A stretch of 64,000 nucleotides of DNA from Streptomyces luteogriseus. Its GTDB lineage: Bacteria > Actinomycetota > Actinomycetes > Streptomycetales > Streptomycetaceae. A model generated the notes under the pieces. It searched no databases. It was not told where the DNA came from and worked only from the letters and a program-made list of their open reading frames with translations. Each line of letters starts with the position of its first letter. Position 1 is the first letter of the stretch. A program made the translations under genes and the position numbers. Location of the stretch: contig NZ_JACHMS010000001.1 of assembly GCF_014205055.1 (NCBI RefSeq), positions 682,001 to 746,000 on the forward strand, given 5' to 3'. Below, piece by piece: positions 1 to 8,734 of the stretch.

Positions 1-1127
1 TGCAGGAGATGAGCGAGTGGGTCGAGTATCTGACCCGCGACGGCGACAGCCCCATGGCCAGGCTGCGCAGGGCCAACGGCCGCGACCAGCCGTGGCACGT
101 GAAGTTCTGGGGCATCGGCAACGAGACGTGGGGCTGTGGCGGCAACATGCGCGCCGAGTACTCCGCAGATCTGGCCCGGCAGTACGCCACGTACTGCCGC
201 GACCACGGCGACAACAAGCTGTACCGCATCGCCTCGGGCGCGGCCGGCGACGACTACAAATGGACGCGCACTCTGATGGAGCAGATCAACTGCTTCGGCT
301 GCGTGGCCACACCGCGCACGTTCTTCCAGGCCATATCCGTGCACCACTACACGATGACCGGCACCTGGGAGTCGAAGGGCAGCGCCACCGGCTTCGACAC
401 CGAGGGCTACTACCGCACCATGGCCTCGGCACAGCAGATCGACCGTATCCTCACCGGTCACTCCACCGTCATGGACATCTACGACCCGGGCCGGAAGGTC
501 GGCCTGGTCCTGGACGAGTGGGGCACCTGGTGGGACGTGGAACCGGGTACCAACCCGGGCTTCCTGTTCCAGCAGAACACCATGCGCGACGCGCTGGTGG
601 CCAGCACCCACTTCGACATCTTCCACAAGCACGCGGCACGCCTGTACATGGCGAACATCGCGCAGACCGTCAACGTCCTGCAGGCCATGATCCTCACCGA
701 CGGCGACGCGCTGGTCGTCACCCCCACCTACCACGTCTTCGAGATGAACAAGGGCCACCAGGACGCCACCTCACTCGCCGTGCACCTGCGCACCGAGGAC
801 GCCCGGCGCCGGGTGGGGGATGCCGAGCTCGACACGCTGTCCGCCTCGGCCAGCATCAAGGACGGCGCGGTGCTGATTTCAGTGTCCAATCTGGACGCCG
901 AGGAACCGGTCGAGGTGACACTCGACCTGCGCGGAGGAGCGGTCGGCGAGCCGACCGCTCGTCTGCTGACCGCGGACAGACTCCAGGTCCACAACTCCCC
1001 GGACTCGCCCGAGGCGGTGGTTCCGCGCCCGTTCGACGGCGTGAAGCCAACAGGTCAGGGGCTCGTTGTGACGCTGCCTCCCCACTCGTTCGTCACCGTC
1101 CAGGCCCCCGTGGCCCGCGCGCACTGA
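1..1127 (+). CDS. alpha-L-arabinofuranosidase, GH51 family (5' end outside window)
   Basis: This is the C-terminal part, about 374 residues, of a GH51 arabinofuranosidase, which releases arabinose from arabinan or arabinoxylan side chains. The frame is already open at base 3, so the start lies upstream of the window. The acid/base glutamate is in GIGNETWGCGG (codon 123-125) and the nucleophile glutamate is in LVLDEWGTWW (codon 516-518); both GH51 motifs are intact. The last 150 or so residues form the beta-sandwich domain typical of the family. I see no secretion signal in the visible part, and most GH51 enzymes are cytoplasmic. A Tat-exported GH74 enzyme follows 157 bases downstream on the same strand, which suggests a hemicellulose-use locus. 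Family assignment is firm; substrate is inferred. Confidence 0.93.
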   Translation, partial: QEMSEWVEYLTRDGDSPMARLRRANGRDQPWHVKFWGIGNETWGCGGNMRAEYSADLARQYATYCRDHGDNKLYRIASGAAGDDYKWTRTLMEQINCFGCVATPRTFFQAISVHHYTMTGTWESKGSATGFDTEGYYRTMASAQQIDRILTGHSTVMDIYDPGRKVGLVLDEWGTWWDVEPGTNPGFLFQQNTMRDALVASTHFDIFHKHAARLYMANIAQTVNVLQAMILTDGDALVVTPTYHVFEMNKGHQDATSLAVHLRTEDARRRVGDAELDTLSASASIKDGAVLISVSNLDAEEPVEVTLDLRGGAVGEPTARLLTADRLQVHNSPDSPEAVVPRPFDGVKPTGQGLVVTLPPHSFVTVQAPVARAH

Positions 1128-1284
1128 GGAGCCGTCATGACGAGCCGGACGCCCGACCCCGTGGTGCGGCGGTGCTGCGCCACGGCTGACACCGTCCGCT
1201 CCTCTCCGACCACCCTCAGAGCCGCTGGGACCGCTGCTTCTGCACAAGACCAGTACAGACCCACGCCAGAAAGGCAGGACCTCC

Positions 1285-3627
1285 ATGTCCCCTACGCCGC
1301 ACCTCTCCAGACGAGGACTGCTGGCCGCCGGCGCGGCCTCGGCCGCACTCCCCCTGCTCGCCCCCTCCGTCGCATCCGCCCGCCCGGTCGGCGAGGTCCG
1401 ACGCGCCCCCTACACGTTCCGCAACGCCGAGATAGTCGGCGGCGGCTTCGTCACCGGCATCGTCTTCAACCAGCGCGAACCCGGACTGGTGTACGCCCGC
1501 ACCGACATCGGCGGCGCCTACCGCATCGACACGGCGTCCCGGCGGTGGCTCCCCCTCACCGACTGGATCGGCTGGGACGAGTACGGACACACCGGCATCA
1601 TCAGCATCGCCACCGACGAGGTCGACCCAGACCGCCTCTACCTGGCGGCGGGCACCTACACTCTTCCCGACTGGGACCCGACCATGGGGGCGATCCTGCG
1701 GTCGACCGACCGCGGCCGCACCTGGCAGACCACGCCCCTGCCGTTCCGGCTGGGCGGCAACATGCCCGGCCGGGGCATCGGCGAGCGGCTGGTGATCGAC
1801 CCCAATCGCAACAGGATCCTCTACCTGGGAGTGCGCGGGGGCCACGGGCTGTGGCGCAGCACCGACCACGGCAAGACGTTCGCGAAGGTGACCAGCTTCC
1901 CCAACCCGGGCAACTTCGTCATCGACCCCTCCGACCCCGACGGCTACAACGGCGACAACCAGGGTGTGCTGCAAGTCGTCTTCGACAAGCGCACCGGCAG
2001 AGCGGGTAGGGCCACCCGGACCCTCTACGTCACCGTCGCCGACACCGACAACATCCTGTACCGGTCCACCGACGCGGGAGCGACCTGGGAACGCGTCCCC
2101 GGGCAGCCCACCGGCTTCATCCCGCACCACGCGGTCTTCGACCACGTCGGCGGCTACCTGTACCTGGCGACCAGCAACACCGCCGGCCCCTACGACGGGT
2201 CCAAGGGCGACGTGTGGAAGCTGGACACCGCCACCGACACCTGGACCCGCATCAGCCCGGTTCCCTCCACCAGCGACGACGACCAGTACGGTTACAGCGG
2301 CCTGACCATCGACCGGCAGAACCCGGACACCCTGATGGTGTCCACCCAGATCAAGTGGTGGCCCGACTGCATCCTGTTCCGCTCCACCGACGGCGGTGCG
2401 AGCTGGACCCGCGCGTGGGACATGGACACGAACTCCGAGCGCACCCTGCGCTACGACATCGACATCTCCGCCGCCCCCTGGCTGACCTGGAACGGCTCGC
2501 CGTCGCTTCCCGAGATCGCACCGAAGCTGGGCTGGATGATGGAGTCCGTCCAGATCGACCCCTTCGACTCCGGTCACTTCATGTACGGAACCGGCGCGAC
2601 GATCTACGGCGCGGACAACCTGACCGACTGGGACAGCGGCGGCACGGTGCACATCTCCGTGCGGGCCCAGGGCCTGGAGGAGACCTCGATCGGCTGCGTG
2701 ATCAGCCCGCCCGCCGGTCCGGCGCACCTCTTCTCGGGCGTGGGCGACGTCGGCGGCTTCCGGCACACGGATCTGAACAAGGCCACGAAGATGTACGACA
2801 ATCCGACCTTCGGCGCCACCCCTGCCCTGGACTACGCAGAGCTGGCGCCCCACACCATCGTGCGGGTCGGCAACCCCACCAGCGGCTGGACCCAGCACTT
2901 CGGCATCTCCACAGACAGCGGCGACACCTGGACGCCCTCGCGCAGTGAGCCGTCCGGCGTCACCGGACCCGGGGTCGACGACCAGGCCGTCGCCATCAGC
3001 GCCGACGGCAGGCGGATCGTCTGGTCACCGGCGGGAGCTCCGGCCAGCTGGTCCGACGACCACGGAGCCACCTGGACGGCGTCGGAGGGGCTGCCGGCCG
3101 GGGTTTCGGTGTGCTCCGACCGGGTGAACCCCGCGAAGTTCTACGCCTACGGCTCCGGCGTCTTCTACCTCAGCACGGACGGCGGCACGAGCTTCAAAGC
3201 CACGGCGGCTACCGGTCTGCCCACTGCGGGGAACGTCCGGTTCAAGGCGGTACCGGGCCAGGAGGGCGACATCTGGCTGGCCGGTGGCACCACCAAGCCC
3301 ACCACCCCCACGCCGTACGGGCTGTGGCGGTCGACCGACTCCGGAGCGTCCTTCACCAGGTTCGAGGCGGTGGACGAGGGCGACGTCGTCGGATTCGGCA
3401 AGGCCGCACCCGGCGCCACGTATCCCGCCGTCTACACCAGCTCCAAGATCGACGGCGTGCGCGGCATCTTCCGGTCCGACGACGCGGGCCGGACCTGGAT
3501 CCGTATCAACGACGACCGCCACCAGTACGCCTGGACGGGCAACACCATCACCGGAGACCCCCGGATCTACGGCCGCGTCTACTTCGGGACCAACGGACGG
3601 GGAGTCATGTACGGCGACCCGAAGTGA
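1285..3627 (+). CDS. secreted xyloglucanase, GH74 family
   Basis: A 780-residue GH74 glycoside hydrolase, a double seven-bladed beta-propeller that cuts the xyloglucan backbone. The N-terminus is a Tat-like signal (SRRGLLAAG, then a hydrophobic stretch ending ASA around residue 33). Asp-box style repeats such as STDRGRTW, STDHGKTF and STDGGASW recur through the protein. The two catalytic aspartates known for GH74 are visible: D74 in RTDIGGAYR and D488 in GVGDVGGF. No carbohydrate-binding module follows the catalytic domain. The ATG has a GGCAGGACC ribosome site. It probably acts outside the cell upstream of the GH51 arabinofuranosidase and GH36 galactosidase nearby. The family call is strong; endo versus exo action cannot be told from sequence. 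Confidence 0.92.
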   Translation: MSPTPHLSRRGLLAAGAASAALPLLAPSVASARPVGEVRRAPYTFRNAEIVGGGFVTGIVFNQREPGLVYARTDIGGAYRIDTASRRWLPLTDWIGWDEYGHTGIISIATDEVDPDRLYLAAGTYTLPDWDPTMGAILRSTDRGRTWQTTPLPFRLGGNMPGRGIGERLVIDPNRNRILYLGVRGGHGLWRSTDHGKTFAKVTSFPNPGNFVIDPSDPDGYNGDNQGVLQVVFDKRTGRAGRATRTLYVTVADTDNILYRSTDAGATWERVPGQPTGFIPHHAVFDHVGGYLYLATSNTAGPYDGSKGDVWKLDTATDTWTRISPVPSTSDDDQYGYSGLTIDRQNPDTLMVSTQIKWWPDCILFRSTDGGASWTRAWDMDTNSERTLRYDIDISAAPWLTWNGSPSLPEIAPKLGWMMESVQIDPFDSGHFMYGTGATIYGADNLTDWDSGGTVHISVRAQGLEETSIGCVISPPAGPAHLFSGVGDVGGFRHTDLNKATKMYDNPTFGATPALDYAELAPHTIVRVGNPTSGWTQHFGISTDSGDTWTPSRSEPSGVTGPGVDDQAVAISADGRRIVWSPAGAPASWSDDHGATWTASEGLPAGVSVCSDRVNPAKFYAYGSGVFYLSTDGGTSFKATAATGLPTAGNVRFKAVPGQEGDIWLAGGTTKPTTPTPYGLWRSTDSGASFTRFEAVDEGDVVGFGKAAPGATYPAVYTSSKIDGVRGIFRSDDAGRTWIRINDDRHQYAWTGNTITGDPRIYGRVYFGTNGRGVMYGDPK

Positions 3628-3695
3628 CGTCTGAATCCGGTCACCGCGATCCGCACCTGCCGTGACCGGATGTTCCGCCGGCGGCGGCCCGGACG

Positions 3696-4256
3696 CTGAG
3701 CCTGGGCGCCTCCTGGACGCCGCTCGCCGGGCTGACCCCCGCGCAGTTCAACTCCTACCGGTCGGCCCTCGGCGAGGGCTCCGGATTCCAGTCCGCGATG
3801 TACCGGCGGATGGAGTTCCTGCTCGGCGAGAAGTCCGCGTCCATGCTGGTCCCGCACCGGGGCGCGCCGCGCGTGCACGCCGAGCTGGAGAAGGCGCTGC
3901 AGCAGCCGAGCCTGTACGACGAGGCGCTGCGGCTGCCGGCGCGCCGCGGGCACGCGATCCCGGCGGAGGTCCTGGAGCGGGACCTCGCGCTGCGCTACGA
4001 GCCGTCGGCCGGGGTCGAGGAGGTGTGGACCGAGCTGTACCGCGGTGAGCAGGGCGCGGAGCTCGTACGGCTCGGCGAGGCCCTCACGGACGTCGCCGAG
4101 CTGGTGCGGCGCTGGCGCAACGACCATCTCGTCGCCACCCGCAGGGCCATGGGCGCCAAGGTCGGCACCGTCGGTTCGGCGGGCGTGGCCTGGCTGGACA
4201 AGCGCGCTTCGAAGAACGTGTTCCCCGAGCTGTGGACGGCGCGCAGCCATGTCTGA
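3696..4256 (+). pseudogene. tryptophan 2,3-dioxygenase, 5'-truncated remnant
   Basis: The reading frame starts to resemble bacterial tryptophan 2,3-dioxygenase at LGASWTPLAGLTPAQFNSYR and continues to the normal C-terminus (FPELWTARSHV). The proximal heme-ligand region RWRNDHLVATRRAMG is present. The roughly 90 N-terminal residues that carry the distal histidine and part of the tryptophan pocket are absent, and a stop codon lies at 3663-3665 in this frame. An internal ATG at 3798 could start a 152-residue fragment. The adjoining bases do not encode the missing part, so this looks like a deletion that joined the gene to sequence behind the GH74 gene. In Streptomyces this enzyme opens the kynurenine pathway, usually beside kynureninase, whose stub follows. 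Confidence 0.85.
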
Positions 4257-4365
4257 GACGCCCGAGTTCACGGACAAGTACGAGGAGAAGGCCGCGCTGG
4301 CGGCGAAGCTGGACGCCGCCGATGAGCTGGCCGGGCTGCGCGAGCGGTACCTGCTCGACGACGTT
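4249..4365 (+). pseudogene. kynureninase, N-terminal stub
   Basis: An ATG overlapping the last codons of the tryptophan dioxygenase remnant begins MSETPEF and continues AAKLDAADELAGLRERYLL, which is typical of the kynureninase N-terminus. Similarity ends near residue 39, where the expected YLDGNSLG segment should appear. The frame then runs into unrelated sequence (GQRFEKRLSVLER...). No PLP-lysine region or other kynureninase domain remains. The overlapping start matches normal dioxygenase-kynureninase coupling, so both genes of one operon are damaged at opposite outer ends. Confidence 0.72.
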
Positions 4366-4801
4366 GTCGGCCAGCGCTTCGAGAAGCGCCTGAGCGTCCT
4401 GGAGCGCTCTGCCGTGGCGCTTCGCATCGGCCTCGGGGTGCTCCCCGCCCGGGCTACAGGACTACGAGCAGGGCGTCGGCACCCGCACCGAGCTGCGCGG
4501 GGACGAGGCGAACGGCACTTTGCCCGTCGGCCGCCCGGTGGGCGACTACCCCGGGCGCCCGGTCCGTCGCGTTGTACGCGCCCGGCTGGTCGAGCCGGGC
4601 CGGGGCTGGGCCGAAGCATCGGCGTTGTGGCTCACCGCCGAGCAGCAGCAGCGCCAGGAGCTGCGGATTCCCTTGCGACCGTCGCGATCGTCGTGGCGGC
4701 GGTCCTGCCCGGGGGCGCTGTCCCGCGTCCCCCTGTCCGTACCGAGAATGAATGGCTCCGCACCTCCCCGGTGCGGGGCCGTCGCTATTTGTTCTGTCGG
4801 T
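4366..4801. other. gene-poor stretch after the kynureninase stub
   Basis: About 430 bases without a convincing gene. A plus-strand frame around 4454-4620 reads LQDYEQGVGTRTELRG followed by GRPVRRVVRARLVEPGRGW. It has coding-like composition but no start or stop at sensible places, and I do not recognise its family. It may be a further remnant joined to the kynureninase stub. No terminator or promoter was clear. Confidence 0.4.
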
Positions 4802-6934
4802 TCACTCCGGGCGGGTGGAGAGACGGAGCAGCACCGCCGAAGGGGCCGACGGGAGGGAGACGTCGAGCGTCGCGGCCTCCGGGTCCCACGTGGCTTGCGC
4901 CTTGGTGGTGGAGGGGTACAGCACGTCGAGGCCGACCCAGGCGCCGCGAAGGGTTGGGAACGGGAGAACGGCCGACTCGTCGGAGTCGTCACCGGGACGG
5001 CGCCACACGGTGACGTACGTGGTGTCGGGTGTGTGCAGAGCCAGGGCGACCCACGGGTCGTACCAGCCGGGGAGGCCCAGCGGCCAGGCGGGGACAGCGG
5101 CGGCCAGGTCACCGCGGATCGTCTTGTGGACGGCGACCGCCTCGTGCGCCAACGCGAGGGCTTCGGGGGCGAGTTCGGGGAGGAGGCCGGAGAGGTGGAT
5201 GCGGCCGAGGAGGGCGCTGGCCATGGTGAAGGCGACCTCGTCGAGGGAGTCGTCGGGCAGCGGGTAGGCCCACACCGCCCCTTGTTCCGGCGTGACCGCG
5301 GTGGGTGCGGCCGCCGCGATCGGGGCGTACAACTCCAGGTTCTGCTGGTCGCTGGTGGAGTGCAGCTGGACGCGCGAGAGAAGGGCGTGATCGGCGCGCT
5401 TGCCGCCGGAGGCGCAGCTCTCCAGGACGAGGCCCGGGTGGCGGTCCAACACGCCGTCCAGCCAGTCGAGGAAGGCGCGGTTGTGGCCGAGCAGGCCGTC
5501 CGCCGGGGCCTCACCGGGGTGACTGCTGGTGCCGGAACCCGCGTCCACGTTGTAGTCGAGTTTGAAGTAGCCGATGCCCAGGCCGTCGACGAGCCGGTCC
5601 ACCACCGAGTCCAGGTGGGCGCGGGCGGCGGGGTGGCGCAGGTCGAGGTGGTAGCGGCCGTTCGCGTTTACGCGGGCGCCGTGGCGGCGGAAGAACGCCG
5701 CGTCGGGCAGGGCGGTGGCGACCGGGCTTTCCACCCCCACCACTTCCGGCTCCAGCCACAGTCCCGGCACCATGCCGCGCTCCCGTATCCGATCCATGAC
5801 CTCCCCCAGGCCGCCCTCGCCGGGAAAGCGGGAGGGGGCGGGCTCCCACGCGCCGACGGTGGTCCACCAGCCGCCGTCCCCGTCGTCGTACCAGCCGGCG
5901 TCGATGACGAAATACTCGGCGCCCGCCTCGGCGGCGGCGTCGATGTGCGGCAGCAGGCGGGCTGTGGTCGGGTCGCCCATCAGGCAGTTCATGTAGTCGT
6001 TGAAGATGACGGGAAGGTGCTGGTGGTCGGGGTGCGGGCGGCGGATCGCCCGCCGGTATCGGGTGAGCGCGGCGAACGCCCCGTCGATGCCGCCGGCCTC
6101 GGTGAGGGCGAGGGCCACGGGTACGGTCGTGAAACTCGCCCCCGGCTCAAGACGGTGCGACCAGCCGTGCCGGACGTTGGTGGGACCGGACAGGGACAGG
6201 AATCCCGTGTCCATGTTCTCCCCGCACTCCCACTGCCAGCCGCCGCCGTTGGTCTCCAGCTGCCACAGCCAGGTCCGCCCCGTCCCGCGGTCGCTCAGCG
6301 CGCCCATCGGCAGGTGACCGCCGCTGGAGCAGGACCCCTTCCCGGCGATGGTGAAGGCCCCCTTGCGGTAGGGCTGGTGGACGCGGCCGTTGATGTGCGG
6401 GACGACCTGGCGCAACGGGCACCGCTGCCAGCGGTGCTCGTCCATCCAATCGTTCTCCGCCCACAGCAGGTCCGCGGTCACCAACTGCGCCGGGTCCGTG
6501 GTGAGGACGCCGAGGACGAGGGAGGTGACCGACTCCAGGTCGAGCGGGTTGCTGCCCCCGTTGCGCAGCTCCACGTGTGCACGCAGGACCGGGATGCCGT
6601 CGGGCGAGCGGTAGACCACGTCAGCGGCGAGGTCCGTCTCGGGGTCGTGCAGGCGGACGGTCAGCTGGTGCCAGTCCCCGTCGCGCCGGGCGTCGTGGCT
6701 GAGGTAGCGCAGCCGTGCGCCGACACTGTCGACCAGGCGCCGGCTCGACGAGTCCGGGCCCTGGGCGCCCACGACGGCCTCGACCAGCGGCAGCGACTCC
6801 CTCGAACCGGCCGGCCTGGGCACGGTGTCGGGGGCGCCGAGGTGGCGGAGTCGCGGACGGCCGTCCTGGTCGGCGTCGATGATCAGGCGCAGGGCGTCGT
6901 GGCCCCAGTCGAGGAGAACGCGGGTGTCGATCAT
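4802..6934 (-). CDS. alpha-galactosidase, GH36 family
   Basis: A 710-residue protein with full GH36 layout: an N-terminal beta-sandwich (about 1-300), a TIM barrel and a C-terminal sheet domain. The nucleophile is D460 in YFKLDYN; the acid/base aspartate is most likely in TSDQQNLE further on. The CASGG motif that shapes the galactose pocket is present between them. It should remove alpha-1,6-galactose from raffinose-type sugars or galactomannan inside the cell, as no signal peptide is present. The length fits the family. It lies 27 bases upstream of the Gfo/Idh/MocA remnant on the same strand, so it was probably part of a LacI-controlled sugar operon that has since decayed. Confidence 0.93.
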   Translation of the reverse strand: MIDTRVLLDWGHDALRLIIDADQDGRPRLRHLGAPDTVPRPAGSRESLPLVEAVVGAQGPDSSSRRLVDSVGARLRYLSHDARRDGDWHQLTVRLHDPETDLAADVVYRSPDGIPVLRAHVELRNGGSNPLDLESVTSLVLGVLTTDPAQLVTADLLWAENDWMDEHRWQRCPLRQVVPHINGRVHQPYRKGAFTIAGKGSCSSGGHLPMGALSDRGTGRTWLWQLETNGGGWQWECGENMDTGFLSLSGPTNVRHGWSHRLEPGASFTTVPVALALTEAGGIDGAFAALTRYRRAIRRPHPDHQHLPVIFNDYMNCLMGDPTTARLLPHIDAAAEAGAEYFVIDAGWYDDGDGGWWTTVGAWEPAPSRFPGEGGLGEVMDRIRERGMVPGLWLEPEVVGVESPVATALPDAAFFRRHGARVNANGRYHLDLRHPAARAHLDSVVDRLVDGLGIGYFKLDYNVDAGSGTSSHPGEAPADGLLGHNRAFLDWLDGVLDRHPGLVLESCASGGKRADHALLSRVQLHSTSDQQNLELYAPIAAAAPTAVTPEQGAVWAYPLPDDSLDEVAFTMASALLGRIHLSGLLPELAPEALALAHEAVAVHKTIRGDLAAAVPAWPLGLPGWYDPWVALALHTPDTTYVTVWRRPGDDSDESAVLPFPTLRGAWVGLDVLYPSTTKAQATWDPEAATLDVSLPSAPSAVLLRLSTRPE

Positions 6935-6961
6935 GATGAGTGTTCCTTCGCTTCTTCGGTG

Positions 6962-7426
6962 TCAGCGGCCGGTGTGCGCGGCGAACGCCCGGCCCGCGTG
7001 CGCCGGTACGGCAGCGGGCCGCACGGGGGTGCTGGTGATGTGGACCGGCTGTCCGGCTTCGGCCGCGGCGAGCAGCGCCTCCATGACCTCCAGGACGTGA
7101 TGGGCGAGGCAGCCGTCCGCGCGGTGCGGGGTGTCGGAGGCGTGGGTGGCTGCCAGGTCAGCGATGCCGTAGCCGCGCTCGGCGCCCGGGTAGCCGCCCC
7201 GCACGGGGACGTCCTCCCAGTCCTTGGTCTCCGCGCCGGTCCGGAAGAGGCGCACCGGGCCGTCGAAGTGGTTGGGGTCGGGGAAGGACAGCGAGCCTTC
7301 CGTTCCGTAGATCTCGATGTGCGGCAGGCCCGCTACCCAGACGTCGAACGACATCACCAGTGTCGACAGCGCCCCGCTCGCGTGCTCCAGAACGCCGGTG
7401 ACGTGCGTGGCCACCTCCACGGGGTG
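6962..7426 (-). pseudogene. Gfo/Idh/MocA-family oxidoreductase, C-terminal remnant
   Basis: The C-terminal substrate-binding half of a Gfo/Idh/MocA dehydrogenase is recognisable (HVTGVLEHASGALSTL, EIYGTEGSLSFPDPNHFDGP, PHRADGCLAHHVLEVMEAL). The N-terminal Rossmann domain with its GxGxxG motif and the EKP lysine motif are missing. Upstream the same open frame continues directly into LacI ligand-binding-domain sequence, with the junction near base 7427. A nominal ATG at 7543 would give a 193-residue chimera of two unrelated folds. This is best read as a deletion fusion and not a working enzyme. Confidence 0.82.
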
Positions 7427-7803
7427 GTCCACGCAGGACAGTTGGCGCGAATCGTCGGGCAGACCGATGAGCGCGGCCTGCGTGCCCTGCTCCCGCAGTA
7501 CCTGGATGCGCGGGTCGCCGAGCTCGACCTCCATGAGGATCACGCCGTCCGCGAGACCGCTCGCCGCGACGCGCGCCGCACGCCCTCAGGACCTTCGTCG
7601 CTCGTGATCAGCAGGACGTCGTAGGCGTGACGGCTGCCGGCCAGCGCCTTGGCGCCGGCGTTGGGGTGGTGGCCGAGCTCGGCCACGGAGCCCTGCACAC
7701 GGCGCCGGGTCGCGTCGGACACTGAGGTCCTGCCGTTGAGCACGCAACTTACGGTGCTGGTCGAGACGCCCGCGCGCCGGGCCACATCGGCGATGGTCAC
7801 CAT
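7427..7803 (-). pseudogene. LacI-family regulator, frameshifted and truncated
   Basis: The start is normal: [19 protein letters not shown] is a LacI helix-turn-helix, and the hinge region follows (GAKALAGSR). Three lesions are then visible. About 30-40 residues that begin the ligand-binding domain appear to be missing between AGSR and HAYDVLL. A two-base GC gain (or one-base loss) in the GCGCGC run near 7568-7574 shifts the frame, ending the product at residue 87. In the shifted frame LacI-like sequence resumes ([16 protein letters not shown] to LSCVD) and then jumps into the oxidoreductase tail at about 7427. The DNA-binding domain alone could still be made. A palindrome 69 bases upstream is its likely operator. 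Confidence 0.83.
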
Positions 7804-7862
7804 GGTGGTGTCTCGGCTTCCTTCCTGTCGGCCGGGGCGGCCCTTCCCCCGAGGGAGAGCGC

Positions 7863-8090
7863 GAGAGTGTCGAAGCGCTTCACTTCGCGACGCAAGTTAA
7901 TGAGGTCAAGAGGATCGCCCTGCTGCACCATGACGCGCCGCCTGTCGAGCGCCTGGGCGTCGCCTCCTTCCGGACCGGGACGGAGGCGCTGCACGGCGTG
8001 GCCTGGCTCGGCGAGGCCACGGTCTTTCCGCAGGCAGTGGGGCTCCGCGCCACCTGGGACAAGGACCTCGCGCGCGAGGTCGCCACGGCC
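7863..8090 (+). pseudogene. GH3 beta-glucosidase, N-terminal remnant
   Basis: From about 7902 the plus frame reads VKRIALLHHDAPPVERLG and then FRTGTEALHGVAWLGEATVF, followed by FPQAVGLRATWDKDL. This is the conserved N-terminal region of GH3 beta-glucosidases/xylosidases. After REVATAQ the similarity ends and the frame becomes unstructured. The rest of the barrel, the nucleophile aspartate (SDW motif) and the C-terminal domains are absent. No good start is seen, since the LacI-type operator lies where the promoter or first codons would be. It faces away from the broken LacI gene, the usual arrangement for a regulated glycosidase. Confidence 0.75.
7872..7881. promoter_or_regulatory. LacI-type operator candidate
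   Basis: GAAGCGCTTC is a perfect 10-base palindrome with the central CG step usual for LacI-family operators. It sits between the broken LacI gene and the divergent GH3 remnant, about 69 bases upstream of the LacI start. The location suggests autoregulation and control of the lost glucosidase. Evidence is position and symmetry only. Confidence 0.5.
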
Positions 8091-8734
8091 CAGTCATCTG
8101 CGGCCCGTCGTCGCCTCTCGAAGCAGTGCCGAGGCCGTCATCGTCGTACAAGCGCAACATGCGAGCAGCGCTCATCACCACGAACCTTCGAACCAAGATC
8201 CGGACCATACCCAGCCGTCCGCAGCTTGTGGCGATCGGAGCTGTTCAAGCTGGTCAAACTGCATCTGAGCCGTGTACCACCAGCAGACGAAGAACCTGCT
8301 AGCCCCTCTCCGGCGCAGCGCTTTTCGGATCGGACACACGCGGCGCTGCCGACAGACAGCGGTGACATCGGCATCTTGTGGAATCTCAACAAGGCGGCGG
8401 TGGGAGCGACGCGTTCCTTTCCGCAACGCCTGACTCGACGGCCAGCCGGGTCAGCATCGGTCCGGACACCACCGAACCTGCAAACCCCTACACATGCGCT
8501 GAAGCCGGGAAAGGACCTCGCATCCCCGCCTGACAAGGCGTCAGCAAAGTCAGCATCAGGTCAGCAAGAGTCCTGCCAAAGCCACCCACAGACAGCCACA
8601 CCGTGGATCGCCAACCGCACCGGCCTGAGCCGGCCAGCTGTTTGGACGCCTTCCGGCAAGCAGGTGGAAGACAGCGAGAACAGCCCGACCGTCCTCCGAC
8701 CCGCGGCCACCAAAGCCTGACGTGTTTCCGCAGG
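8091..8734. other. 644-base gene-free stretch
   Basis: A plus-strand frame stays open here (to 8720) but its translation is low in recognisable structure and continues from the GH3 remnant, so I do not call it a gene. Composition is less GC-rich than the neighbours. Three near copies of GTCAGCA occur at 8540, 8549 and 8560, reading as GCTGAC repeats on the other strand. I saw no tRNA-like cloverleaf, integrase piece or clear attachment duplication. Confidence 0.45.

Noticed and set aside
6962..7543. The 193-codon frame, considered as a real small oxidoreductase
   Set aside because: Its first 39 residues are LacI ligand-binding-domain sequence and the Rossmann domain is missing, so it is a fusion of fragments.
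4520..7624. A 1034-codon open frame on the plus strand
   Set aside because: It lies opposite the GH36 gene and its neighbours. Its translation is Gly/Arg/Val-rich shadow sequence with no domain, a common artefact of high-GC antisense frames.
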